Both the position numbers and the translations under genes were made by a program. From assembly GCA_964636985.1 (NCBI GenBank), contig CAZWSX010000004.1, positions 344,556 to 408,555 on the forward strand: a DNA stretch of 64,000 nucleotides, read 5' to 3'. The notes under the pieces were generated by a model that was given only the letters and a program-made list of their open reading frames with translations, was not told the origin of the DNA and ran no database searches. Below, piece by piece: positions 51,443-63,499 of the stretch. The stretch's first letter is position 1; each line of letters begins with the position of its first letter. The stretch comes from CAZWSX01 sp964636985 (GTDB taxonomy: Bacteria; Planctomycetota; Planctomycetia; Pirellulales; Pirellulaceae).

Positions 51443-54418
51443 TCAATCCACGTAAAGAAACTCGTTCAAGCTGAAAACAACTTGGCAAAAATCAGCCAGC
51501 GTGCGCAACTGAATTTCCTCGTCAGGCAACGTGGGATGTTGCGCTTGGCGTTTGCTGAACTGGGAGTCGAGGAACTTTTCGGCGGCGGCTAGCTCGCCAT
51601 CGGATGGTGCCCGAGCGATGGCAAGTTGAAACGCGCGGCGCACTCGGCTGGCCTTGTCCGGCCCTGCCTCGGCCAGCAGCCGTTTGGCAAATTCGAGCGA
51701 AACCGTCCGCACAAAGGGATCGTTCAGGAGCGCGAGAGCTTGCGGTGCAACTGTCGTTCGATCACGGCGGCTACAACTTTGCTGGGCATCTGGTTTATCG
51801 AACGCCTGGAGCAGTGGATAGGGAACGACTCGCTTGTGAAAAAGGTAGATCGAGCGCCGACGGAGCTCCGGGCGATCCTCGATTTTGTCGGGATATTTAT
51901 CCTGCAAGTTCCTGGCGAGCATTGCCTCTTCGGCAATCGGCGGTTTGACCGCGGGGCCGTAAAGGTCGCGATTCAGCGTTCCGCTTACGGCGAGCATCGC
52001 GTCTCGCAGCACCTCTCCCTCGAGTCGCTGCATCGGCATTTTCCCGAGTAGTCGATTGTCGGGATCGGAACCCTCCGTTGCTCCTCGACTCCCCTGGTGA
52101 TATGCCGCGCTTAGTGCGATCTGCCGTTGGAGTCGTTTGATCCACCAGCCGTGCTGAACAAAGTCGTTTGCCAGCCACTCCAGCAATTCTGGGTGAGAGG
52201 GAGCTTCCGCGCGGACGCCGAAGTCGCCCGGCGTTCGCACCAAACCTTGTCCGAAATGGTGCTGCCAGACGCGGTTCACGATGACTCTTGCCAGGAGCGC
52301 GCCACCACCATGCTCCGGATCGGTGATCCAGTCGGCCATGGCTCGCCGCTGTTGCGAAGAAGCCTTGTTGAGGCTGGCTTCGCGAGCGGCCTTCCAGTAA
52401 TCGTCGACCGATTTGCCGCTGGTCAAGATCGAGATGAACCCAAGCGATACCGGCTGATCGCGGTCGTAGTAGTTGCCACGCTGAAAGAGCCATGTCGGCG
52501 CCGGTGTTGATCCGGTGTCCTTGTAGACAAGCAGCTTCTCGCCTTGGCCGTCGACTTGAGCCTCGGTGCGTTCTCCTCCGTGAAACGCACTGAGCATGCT
52601 GTAGTAGTCACGGGCCGGAATCGCATCGTATTTGTGGTCGTGGCAGCGGACGCATCCCAGCGTCAATCCGAGCATGCCGGTGCCGATCGTCGACATGATG
52701 TCATCGAGTTCGTTGTACCGATTGCGGAGCCGCTCGTCCTCCATCAGCTTGTCAGGTAAGGCTGCGAATGGACCCGCCGCAATAAAGCCGGTCGCCGCAA
52801 CCGCTGCCGGATTAGTCGGCTCGTACTCGTCGCCTGCCAATTGCCAACGGATGAATTGGTCGTAAGGCATGTCGTCGTTGAACGCTTTGACAACGAAGTC
52901 GCGGAACAAGTAAGCGGTCGGGCGATCCCGGTCGCTCTCTTGGCCGTCGCTATCGGCGTAGCGTGCAACGTCGAGCCAATGGCGTCCCCATCGCTCACCG
53001 TAGTGAGGGCTTTCAAGCAAGCGATCAACCAGCTTTTCGATCGCTTGCTCGGGATCTGCTTCACTTGCTGCGCAAAACGAATTGACTTCTTCGGGGGTGG
53101 GCGGCAGGCCAATCAGCGCCATCGTTAAGCGGCGAATGATCGTTCGTGCGTCGGCTGGTCGTCTTGGCTTGAGACCTTCCTTTTCGAGTCGGGCCAAAAT
53201 GAATCGGTCGATTGGTGTTCGCGCCCAGCCGGCGTCGTTCACGGAAGGCTCGTCGACCTGGTGCAACGGCTTAAAGGCCCAGTGCGATTTTGCTTTGACT
53301 TCGCGCGGGTCGGCGATGTCGAACCCCTCGGGCCAGGCGGCGCCCTGATCGATCCACGCCCGCAGCAGGCCAACTTCTTGAGGGCTTAGTCCTTCGCTAT
53401 CGGGAGGCATTACCTCGTCTTTTTCGATGGCGGCAACCAGATGAATCAACCGGCTATTGGTGCTATCGCCGGGGACAAAGATGGGGCCATCGTGTCCACC
53501 GCTGAGTGCCCGCTGGCGGATGCCGAGATTAACGCCGCCGTCCTCGTGGTCAGCCGAATGGCAGTCGTAGCAGTGTTTACGAAAAATCGGTTGAATGTCT
53601 TTTGCAAAGTCCACTTTGCCATCGTAAACAGGCGGCAACCGAGCCTCGAAGTTGGGCGACGCAGGAACACCGGCTTCGAAGTTCTGTCTGACTTCGTCAG
53701 CGCTTAGTGCCCGACTGTAGACAGCTACCAGCCCGATTTCGCCATACCAAGGTCGGTCCATCGAGAGTTCGTTCGCGACCGCAAGTTGGAAGGTGCCTTT
53801 CCAATTGCTCAACTCGCCTGCTACCGGTCGCGCTGCAACCGCGGTTCCATCAACGTAAAGGTTCGCCAGCCCATCGGCGGCCCGCGCGAACACCAGATGT
53901 GTCAGCTTGGCCGAAACTCCTTGTTCCGGACCAGGCGTGGAGGGTGTTCCGTTCTCATCGGTAGAGGTGGTCCGCAGCCGCGCGTCGAACCGGTCTTTGT
54001 CTTGTCCCAGCGTGAAATTGCGCTGCGAAGGATTGGCCGAGAGCGTCACAATGCGGGCGGGACCCTTTTGATCCGCATCGCGTGGGACAACCCAGGCTTC
54101 CACGGTGATCGCGTTTGATTGCTTTGTCGCCGCGACGATTTTCGTCGCCGGTCCATCCGACGCAATCGCCACGGGCGCGTGAACCGTCATCCGGCCCGAG
54201 CGAAACAAGACGCTCTGCGGCTTATCGATCCGCAACGGAAGCGGTTCGCCAACGCCCGAGCGATCGGGAATGACTCCACTTTCGAGCTTCTGGAATGTGT
54301 AGAGGACTTGCAATCCATCGGTGACGCGAGGCGGCGGCTCAGCAATAGCCATCCCGCACCAGACAAGTAGACTGGCAAAGGCTAACGGCGAGCGGCTGCT
54401 GGTTATGAGGGTTGGCAT
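51443..54418 (-). CDS. Planctomycete cytochrome: LamG, PSCyt1, DUF1549, DUF1553
   Basis: 991 residues from the ATG at 54418 (a Met three codons upstream is an alternative). Signal peptide (about 1-26, SPLAFASLLVWCGMAIA). A concanavalin/LamG-like domain (about 35-240: LQVLYTFQKLESGVIPDRSG, ITVEAWVVPRDAD, YGEIGLVAVYSRALSADEV) precedes the haem site CYDCH (C283-H287), then DUF1549 (FILARLEKEGLKPRRPAD, LPPTPEEV) and DUF1553 (VNRVWQHHFGQGLVRTPGDF, RRSIYLFHKRVVPYPLL). Carbohydrate-binding plus redox domains suggest a role at polysaccharides outside the cytoplasm. Partner DUF1501 gene follows after 6 bp. Confidence 0.94.
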   Translation of the reverse strand: MPTLITSSRSPLAFASLLVWCGMAIAEPPPRVTDGLQVLYTFQKLESGVIPDRSGVGEPLPLRIDKPQSVLFRSGRMTVHAPVAIASDGPATKIVAATKQSNAITVEAWVVPRDADQKGPARIVTLSANPSQRNFTLGQDKDRFDARLRTTSTDENGTPSTPGPEQGVSAKLTHLVFARAADGLANLYVDGTAVAARPVAGELSNWKGTFQLAVANELSMDRPWYGEIGLVAVYSRALSADEVRQNFEAGVPASPNFEARLPPVYDGKVDFAKDIQPIFRKHCYDCHSADHEDGGVNLGIRQRALSGGHDGPIFVPGDSTNSRLIHLVAAIEKDEVMPPDSEGLSPQEVGLLRAWIDQGAAWPEGFDIADPREVKAKSHWAFKPLHQVDEPSVNDAGWARTPIDRFILARLEKEGLKPRRPADARTIIRRLTMALIGLPPTPEEVNSFCAASEADPEQAIEKLVDRLLESPHYGERWGRHWLDVARYADSDGQESDRDRPTAYLFRDFVVKAFNDDMPYDQFIRWQLAGDEYEPTNPAAVAATGFIAAGPFAALPDKLMEDERLRNRYNELDDIMSTIGTGMLGLTLGCVRCHDHKYDAIPARDYYSMLSAFHGGERTEAQVDGQGEKLLVYKDTGSTPAPTWLFQRGNYYDRDQPVSLGFISILTSGKSVDDYWKAAREASLNKASSQQRRAMADWITDPEHGGGALLARVIVNRVWQHHFGQGLVRTPGDFGVRAEAPSHPELLEWLANDFVQHGWWIKRLQRQIALSAAYHQGSRGATEGSDPDNRLLGKMPMQRLEGEVLRDAMLAVSGTLNRDLYGPAVKPPIAEEAMLARNLQDKYPDKIEDRPELRRRSIYLFHKRVVPYPLLQAFDKPDAQQSCSRRDRTTVAPQALALLNDPFVRTVSLEFAKRLLAEAGPDKASRVRRAFQLAIARAPSDGELAAAEKFLDSQFSKRQAQHPTLPDEEIQLRTLADFCQVVFSLNEFLYVD

Positions 54419-54570
54419 GGAACCCATTTTAGGCCAATGACGTGTGGCTTTGAAGCTAAGAGCTGCAGCCCTGCCGCAACACAACGGCCGAACTTGCTTC
54501 GGTTAGATTACATTGTCGTCCGATTGTGCGGGACGAACTTCGCGCTCATGTTTTCTGCATTGATCCGGTC

Positions 54571-55338
54571 ATGTACGCCATCGTCTTGCAGCTTATCGAA
54601 CCGTATACGCTGCTCTTGCTCGCGCTTCTTATCGGACACCTTGTCGCTCATCGAGCGGCTGCGTCGCGCGGCCGTGCGTTTTGGATCATGCTCGCCATCA
54701 TGGCGACGATGATCATCGTCTCGATGCCGTTGTTCGGTTACTTTGCTTTAGGTTCGTTGGAATGGAAGTACCCGCCTAATACGCTGGTTCCGGGCCGCGA
54801 CGATGTCATTGTCGTGTTGGCCGGCAACTTTGTTCAGGAAGACGATACGTGCCGGATGAACCGCTTGGGAAGCGAGACTTTGGAGCGATGCCTGGAAGGT
54901 GCACACTGGTACAAACAGGCAGGCAAATGCGGGATTCTTGTGTCGGGTGGGAAGATCGCTCCGCAAAGTGAGTGCCCCGCGCTGGCCGAGGTCATGCGCG
55001 AGTTCCTCATCGCTCAAGGTGTGGCAGCGGACGACATCACGATCGAGGACCAATCGACAACCACTGCCGAAAATGCGAAGTTCTCGGCTCCGTTGTTGAC
55101 CGCCAAGAAGAACGCCAAAGTGTTCCTGGTTACATCGGCCGTGCATATGCCGCGGTCGGTCGACTGTTTCGCCAAGTACGGAGTCGCGGTGGTTCCCATT
55201 CCCTGCCGTCGCCAGGCCGCGCACCACGACTATGAAATTCGAAGCTTCATCCCCGCGGCGCGTGGCATCTCGCAAACTTGCCAGGCCGCGCACGAATGGA
55301 CGGGCTACCTTTGGTATTGGCTTTCCGGGCGCGTATAA
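54571..55338 (+). CDS. YdcF-like membrane protein (DUF218)
   Basis: 255 residues from the ATG at 54571 (GTG at 54526 is possible). Two or three membrane helices at the N-terminus (about 10-26, 38-62) are followed by the DUF218 domain: DDVIVVLAGNFVQED, ERCLEGAHWYKQAGKCGILVSGG, DDITIEDQSTTTAENAKFSA, VFLVTSAVHMPRSVDCFAKYG. ElyC/SanA/YdcF relatives act in envelope integrity. Cysteines are unusually frequent for the family. It is convergent with the flippase gene, 19 bp between stops. Confidence 0.88.
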   Translation: MYAIVLQLIEPYTLLLLALLIGHLVAHRAAASRGRAFWIMLAIMATMIIVSMPLFGYFALGSLEWKYPPNTLVPGRDDVIVVLAGNFVQEDDTCRMNRLGSETLERCLEGAHWYKQAGKCGILVSGGKIAPQSECPALAEVMREFLIAQGVAADDITIEDQSTTTAENAKFSAPLLTAKKNAKVFLVTSAVHMPRSVDCFAKYGVAVVPIPCRRQAAHHDYEIRSFIPAARGISQTCQAAHEWTGYLWYWLSGRV

Positions 55339-55357
55339 CGCCGGGCGATTCGTGCAG

Positions 55358-57013
55358 CTACGGGATGTTTTGAGGCTCGGGCTTCTTGCCTGAAAGAAGC
55401 GACTTGGCTTCCTTCCAACCGACGACCACGAAGATAGCGAAGATGCCGAAGATCGCCGTGAAGCCGATCCCGTAAGCAAACAACTCGAACCAGTTGCTGG
55501 GCGTTTTGGCCATCACGGCAAGTTGCAACATGACCACGGGAATGATCGCGGAAACAGCCGGCCGCGTCATGATGTGCGCGAGTGCCGTAAAAAGGGGCGT
55601 GTGGGTAACGATGCTGTAAGTGAGCCAGACATTCAATCCGCGAAACAACGTCGCGACGATAGCGATGACAAGCGCGCCGCCCGTCAGGCCGAAGTAATAG
55701 CTGCAAATGCCGCCGCCGCCGATTGCCAAGACTGCTTCGCTGATGGAGAGAACGGCGAGCCGCTTATGTTTCGCCATCGCCTGAATAACGGCTTGGGGCA
55801 GCGCCATCGTCAGGGGAAGCACTTCGCCGAGGCCCAGGATGGATAGGATGATTCCGTGCTGGGCAAAATCGGGCCTGATCCAAATGGCAAAAAGCGGTCC
55901 GCCCAAGCAAACAAATAACGCGGCGAAGTAGAGACCCAGGCAAAGCCCAAGCCTTCCTCCTTCGTCCACCAGTTTTCGGCACCCTTGCTCGTCATGCTTG
56001 GCAAACAACTTGATGGCGATGGGCGCGAATACTCCCGTCAGCGCGCTGGAAAGGACATTCGAGAGGCCAATCAGTCGCGTGACAAGCGAAATGGGGACCA
56101 CCGCCGGAGGACCCATCACGTAGCCGAAGAAAACGGGGATCAGCGATGTTCTGGCCAGGACCGCGATCGAAATCAAAAAATTCCAAAAGCCAAAATCGAC
56201 CAGGTCTTTGAGCATCGAACGCGTGGCGAACTTCGGATTCACCTTCAGTCCCGGCATGAGGTGGAAGGTAAACCAAATCTTGAGGGCACCGGGGATCACG
56301 ACGCAGACCAGCGTGATCCACGCCATGGCGACCAGCCCGCCGCCGTTCTTCACCAAGAGATAGGTGCTACCGGCTCGTAAAAGCGTGGTCGGAATATCGA
56401 TCTTGTTGAGGAGGTCGAATCGCTGCATCGCCCACAGCGCGGCGTCGAAAAGTCGCGTAAAGAAGAAAATCCCCAATTGCGCGGTGACGATCATCATCGC
56501 CGTGGTGGCTTCGCGCGAATGTTCCGGTCCAATTCTGAAAATTTGCGTGGGATATTGGGCCACTACCAAGAGCAAGAGCGTGGCAATCACACTCACGGCG
56601 ACCAAGGCGGCGACGGCGGTTCCTAGGACTTCCTCAATGCCGCGGCGATCGTTCTGCGCATGGCGGATGGCGACGAACCGGCCCACCGCGCCGCGCATGC
56701 CGAAATCGAGCATCCCGAAATAGCCGGTGAGTGAACCGATGACGATCCAAACGCCGTACATGTCGAGGCCCAGATTGCGAATCAGAAAGGGGGCCATGAT
56801 CAGACCGACGCCTGCCTCGGCGGCGACGCCAGCCCAGTTCCAGACCATGTTCTTGACGACGGACCGCTTGGACGTTGCCGGCGCGGACTTATCGGTAGGA
56901 TTCGACGGCGATTCGTCGGCCGAAGATTCGGCGCTTCGCTTCGCAGCACCGTTCTCCGTATCCACGTCCAGTTGCGACAACGTCAGTCCCCTTTGCCCAA
57001 TCACCCGGCCCAA
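55358..57013 (-). CDS. Polysaccharide flippase/MOP-family membrane protein
   Basis: 551 residues if started at the TTG at 57013, the furthest upstream start in this frame; a GTG lies three codons later and the first ATG is at about residue 56, directly before the first helix, so the start is uncertain. The first ~50 residues are a polar Ser/Lys/Glu-rich tail. Twelve to fourteen helices follow, with MOP-superfamily features near the start (VVKNMVWNWAGVAAEAGVG, APFLIRNLGLDMYGVWIVIG). Members move lipid-linked sugars across the membrane (Wzx). No glycosyltransferase gene is nearby. Confidence 0.85.
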   Translation of the reverse strand: MGRVIGQRGLTLSQLDVDTENGAAKRSAESSADESPSNPTDKSAPATSKRSVVKNMVWNWAGVAAEAGVGLIMAPFLIRNLGLDMYGVWIVIGSLTGYFGMLDFGMRGAVGRFVAIRHAQNDRRGIEEVLGTAVAALVAVSVIATLLLLVVAQYPTQIFRIGPEHSREATTAMMIVTAQLGIFFFTRLFDAALWAMQRFDLLNKIDIPTTLLRAGSTYLLVKNGGGLVAMAWITLVCVVIPGALKIWFTFHLMPGLKVNPKFATRSMLKDLVDFGFWNFLISIAVLARTSLIPVFFGYVMGPPAVVPISLVTRLIGLSNVLSSALTGVFAPIAIKLFAKHDEQGCRKLVDEGGRLGLCLGLYFAALFVCLGGPLFAIWIRPDFAQHGIILSILGLGEVLPLTMALPQAVIQAMAKHKRLAVLSISEAVLAIGGGGICSYYFGLTGGALVIAIVATLFRGLNVWLTYSIVTHTPLFTALAHIMTRPAVSAIIPVVMLQLAVMAKTPSNWFELFAYGIGFTAIFGIFAIFVVVGWKEAKSLLSGKKPEPQNIP

Positions 57014-57245
57014 GATCTTGGTTCTCGCGTTTATTATTGGCGCGATCTAGATTCGATCGTACCGGCCGTACCGACGCCAGATCGTCGGGTTTCCCGATTG
57101 GATGGGGCTAGTATAGCCAAGACCCGTCTTTAAGCCCCGGGCGTGGCACGTGGCTGGAGGCATTTTCACCTACGGCCGACCGCAGCATGCGGATAATCCA
57201 TAAAGCCCGCGAATTTCACTTGCGCTGGAACAGACGTCCGCGACG

Positions 57246-58526
57246 CTACCAACCGACGGCATCGACTGCCTTATGCACAAGAGGGTCGATCAAATTCGAA
57301 AGAATTTTGCCATCGGGGGCTCGGTCGACGTTAAAGAAAACCGTCCAGCAGAAGCCATCGTGACGACTGACCAGAAGCGTTGAGGTTCCGGCAATCAAGC
57401 CACTATGCCACATGTTGACTCCGCCCGGGTTGGCGAGTGGCCGTATCATGAAGCCCAGACCGTAATACGGGTCGCGCGGCTTTCCTTCCGATTCCCAGCC
57501 AGGGTTGCCTTGTGGACGAGCCTTGAGTTCAGCCAGCCACCCGGCCGGCAAGAGTGCGTCCGACTTTGCTTGAGTCAATGCCGCGGCGAACTTTGCTATG
57601 TCGACGGTGGAAGCGATCCACCCTCCGTGCGCTTCGTACGCTTCCAAGTTCTCGGCACCGTAGACGTGCGGCACTTGCTCGCCGAGTTTGGCGCCGTTGA
57701 TCGCCGTCGCCATTCGCTTCTTGCGGTCGTAGTAGTGCACTTCGTCCTTGTCGAGATCCGATTCGTGGGCGCGGCCGAGTTTTGTTCGAGTTACGCCCAT
57801 GGGTGCTAGAACGGTTTTGGTCACAAAGGATTCGTACGATTCACCACTCCCGAGTTCGATCAATCGCCCTAGCAGCAAGTAGCCAACGTTCGAGTACGCG
57901 TACCGCGCTCCGGGATCGAAATCGAGCGGCAGCGTAAGCGTGTAACGCGTGATGTCGACGGCGCTCGCAGGCAGCGATTTGCCTAATGTCTGCACGGCAT
58001 CGGTGGCCCGGCCGATGGGATCGAACGACTTGTCGCGATCCCAACCGCCCGTGTGTTGCAGGAGTTGTCGAATGGTGATCGTGCGCAAACGTTCGTCGTA
58101 CTTGGCAGGGAGCCATTGTTCGGCCGGCAAGACGTCGAACACTCGATCGTCGAGTTTGAATTTGCCTTGTTGAATCAACTTCAGGATGGCGACGGCCGTA
58201 AGAGGTTTGGAGATACTCGCGATGCGAAACAAAGAATCGGGTTCGACAGCGCGTTTGGCGTCGACGTCCGCGAATCCGAAACCACGCGAATAAACTAGGT
58301 CCGAGCCTCGCGTCACCGTCAAAGCGGCGCCGGGAACTTGATACTGCATGACGAACGACGTCATCAAATCGTCGAGCGGCTTTAGTCGGGGCTCCGTCGA
58401 TCCTGTGATGGGTAAGTCATCATGAGCTGCCTGCTGCGAGAACAACGGATTGGGCCAACCAGTGAGGGCCGCAACGGTTCCGCCAAGAGCCAATTGCTTC
58501 AGCGCGAGTCGTCTCGAGTGGATCAT
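57246..58526 (-). CDS. Serine hydrolase, beta-lactamase class C/EstB-like, exported
   Basis: 426 residues from the ATG at 58526 (an ATG three codons upstream is also possible). The N-terminus (HSRRLALKQLALGGTVAALTG) is Tat-like. Motifs of the PF00144 family: SISK (FRIASISKPLTAVAIL, nucleophile Ser and Lys), YSN (YAYSNVGYLLLG) and a C-terminal HSG (MWHSGLIAG) in place of the KTG. The enzyme could be an esterase, a D-alanyl-D-alanine carboxypeptidase or a transesterase; a true beta-lactamase is less likely. It lies 41 bp after the terminator of the DUF1501 gene, on the same strand. Confidence 0.9.
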   Translation of the reverse strand: MIHSRRLALKQLALGGTVAALTGWPNPLFSQQAAHDDLPITGSTEPRLKPLDDLMTSFVMQYQVPGAALTVTRGSDLVYSRGFGFADVDAKRAVEPDSLFRIASISKPLTAVAILKLIQQGKFKLDDRVFDVLPAEQWLPAKYDERLRTITIRQLLQHTGGWDRDKSFDPIGRATDAVQTLGKSLPASAVDITRYTLTLPLDFDPGARYAYSNVGYLLLGRLIELGSGESYESFVTKTVLAPMGVTRTKLGRAHESDLDKDEVHYYDRKKRMATAINGAKLGEQVPHVYGAENLEAYEAHGGWIASTVDIAKFAAALTQAKSDALLPAGWLAELKARPQGNPGWESEGKPRDPYYGLGFMIRPLANPGGVNMWHSGLIAGTSTLLVSRHDGFCWTVFFNVDRAPDGKILSNLIDPLVHKAVDAVGW

Positions 58527-58561
58527 GGTTCCCATCCAGTAGCGGCAAATGCCGCGTGTGC

Positions 58562-58596
58562 AAATAAAAATCGCCACCGGCGACACCGATGGCGAT
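58562..58596 (-). terminator. Intrinsic terminator downstream of the second DUF1501 gene
   Basis: On the minus strand ATCGCCA (58596-58590), an inner stem with one mismatch and a loop, then TGGCGAT (58576-58570) are followed by a T-rich run (58570-58562). The stop of the DUF1501 gene is at 58627, and a second perfect hairpin GAAACAG/CTGTTTC (58611-58627) lies at the stop itself. Confidence 0.75.
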
Positions 58597-58626
58597 TGAG
58601 AAAGACTCGCGAAACAGCGGCTGTTT

Positions 58627-60099
58627 CTACACCAAGATGTCCTTGACCACGTTACCGTGCACGTCGGTCAAACGGAAGTCGCGTCCTTGGAAGCGGTAGG
58701 TCAACTGCTCGTGGTTAATGCCTAGGCAGTGCAGGATCGTCGCGTTCAGGTCGTGAATGTGGACGGGCTTTTCCGTGATGTTGTAGCTGAAATCGTCCGT
58801 CTCGCCGTGCACGATCCCTGGCTTAATACCGCCGCCGGCCATCCACATGCAGAAGTTCCGCGGATGGTGGTCGCGTCCGTGCGTCTCTTTGGTGAGCGTT
58901 CCCTGGCTGTAAACGGTGCGGCCGAACTCGCCGCCCCAGACCACCAGCGTGTCGTCGAGCATGCCGCGCTGTTTGAGGTCTTTAACCAGTGCGGCGCTGG
59001 CGCCGTCGGTGGTCGGTGCGAGGGCCCTGATGCTTGCCGGAAGATTGCCGTGATGGTCCCAGCCTCGCAGGAAGACCTGCACGAAGGGGACGCCGCGCTC
59101 AGCCATCCGGCGGGCCAGCAAGCAGTTGTACGCATATGAGCCCGGTTGTTTGACCTCGGGACCATACATGTCGAGCACGTGTTGCGGCTCGCTCGAGATG
59201 TCGGTGAGGTCGGGCACCGACGTTTGCATGCGGAAGGCCATTTCGTACTGCGCGATTCGGGCATTGATTTCCGGATCGCCGACCGCCCCGAGCTTTTGCT
59301 TGTTGATGGCGCCGATGGCATCGAGCGTTTCGCGGCGGGCCTCGGCATCCACCCCTGGCGGATTCGACAGGTAGAGCACTGGGTCGCCCACGGAACGCAA
59401 GGCGACGCCTTGATGCTTGGTCGGCAAAAAGCCCGAGCCCCACAGCCGGGCAAACAAAGCTTGTGTCGCCGCGCCATTGGGAATCCGCGAGTGTAGCACG
59501 ACAAACGCCGGCAGGTCCGCGTTGGGACTGCCAATGCCGTAACTGAGCCAAGCGCCGAGGCTGGGACGACCAGGAATCTGGCTCCCGGTGCAGATGTACG
59601 TGATGGCGGGGTCGTGGTTGATCGCCTCGGTGTTGACCGACTTGATCATGCAGATATCGTCGGCAATCGAGCCGAGTTGCGGGACCAGCTCACTAAACCA
59701 GGCGCCGTGCTTTCCATATTGTTGGAACTTGAACGTCGTGGGAGCGATGGGGAAGCGGGCCTGGCCGCTGGTCATCGTTGTGATTCGCTGTCCGTTGCGG
59801 ACCGAATCGGGCAAATCCTTATCGAAGTACTCTTCCATCTTGGGCTTGTAGTCGAACAAGTCCATCTGGCTCGGGCCGTCGGCCATAAACAGCCAAATCA
59901 CCCGCTTGGCCTTGGGCTTGTGATGGAGTGACTTTAAAGCAGCGTCGCCGAAGGTCTTCATCGGATCGACATCGGGGGCCGCGCTCAGAAGACGCGGGTT
60001 CGCTACCGAAGCCAGCGCCGCGGCACCAAGCCCGGCTGCCGTCTGGCTGAAAAAGTAACGCCGCGTATGCCGAGAAAAAAGTTCGTTGTAGAGGTTCAT
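58627..60099 (-). CDS. DUF1501 protein, exported (second copy)
   Basis: 490 residues. The N-terminus (SRHTRRYFFSQTAAGLGAAAL) is a Tat-type signal with TRRYFF. DUF1501 blocks: KRVIWLFMADGPSQMDLFDYKP, NTEAINHDPAITYICTG, YNCLLARRMAERGVPFVQVFL, LVVWGGEFGRTVYSQGTLTKETHGRDHHP-type region and HIHDLNATILHCLGINHE. The metal-binding GGEFGR, GRDHHP and HDLNAT segments are kept. It is 67 bp downstream of its cytochrome partner and ends in a strong terminator, so the pair is a closed transcription unit. Confidence 0.93.
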   Translation of the reverse strand: MNLYNELFSRHTRRYFFSQTAAGLGAAALASVANPRLLSAAPDVDPMKTFGDAALKSLHHKPKAKRVIWLFMADGPSQMDLFDYKPKMEEYFDKDLPDSVRNGQRITTMTSGQARFPIAPTTFKFQQYGKHGAWFSELVPQLGSIADDICMIKSVNTEAINHDPAITYICTGSQIPGRPSLGAWLSYGIGSPNADLPAFVVLHSRIPNGAATQALFARLWGSGFLPTKHQGVALRSVGDPVLYLSNPPGVDAEARRETLDAIGAINKQKLGAVGDPEINARIAQYEMAFRMQTSVPDLTDISSEPQHVLDMYGPEVKQPGSYAYNCLLARRMAERGVPFVQVFLRGWDHHGNLPASIRALAPTTDGASAALVKDLKQRGMLDDTLVVWGGEFGRTVYSQGTLTKETHGRDHHPRNFCMWMAGGGIKPGIVHGETDDFSYNITEKPVHIHDLNATILHCLGINHEQLTYRFQGRDFRLTDVHGNVVKDILV

Positions 60100-60166
60100 G
60101 GCAAGTTCCTGATACCGCGTGGTCGCGGCGGGTGAGTTTGTTTTGCTGTTGTAGGGCCGGCGACTG

Positions 60167-63268
<3,102 letters not shown>

Positions 63269-63499
63269 GAACCGAAGCTCCAAGCTGGTAGGAATGCAAA
63301 ACAGGCGGGACCCCACAAGGGGCGACACGATCGCAGACCGTGACTCTATAGTGTAGTCGCCCTAAGAATGGATCGACAACAGAGGATGGGCCGCAAAGGG
63401 CCCGCCGACCGCTTTAACGTCCTGGGGGTGGGGTTTTTCCCGCGAATTGCGTTATCGCCAGCGGGGAACGCGGTCCGGCTGAGTTATTGAGCGGGTGGG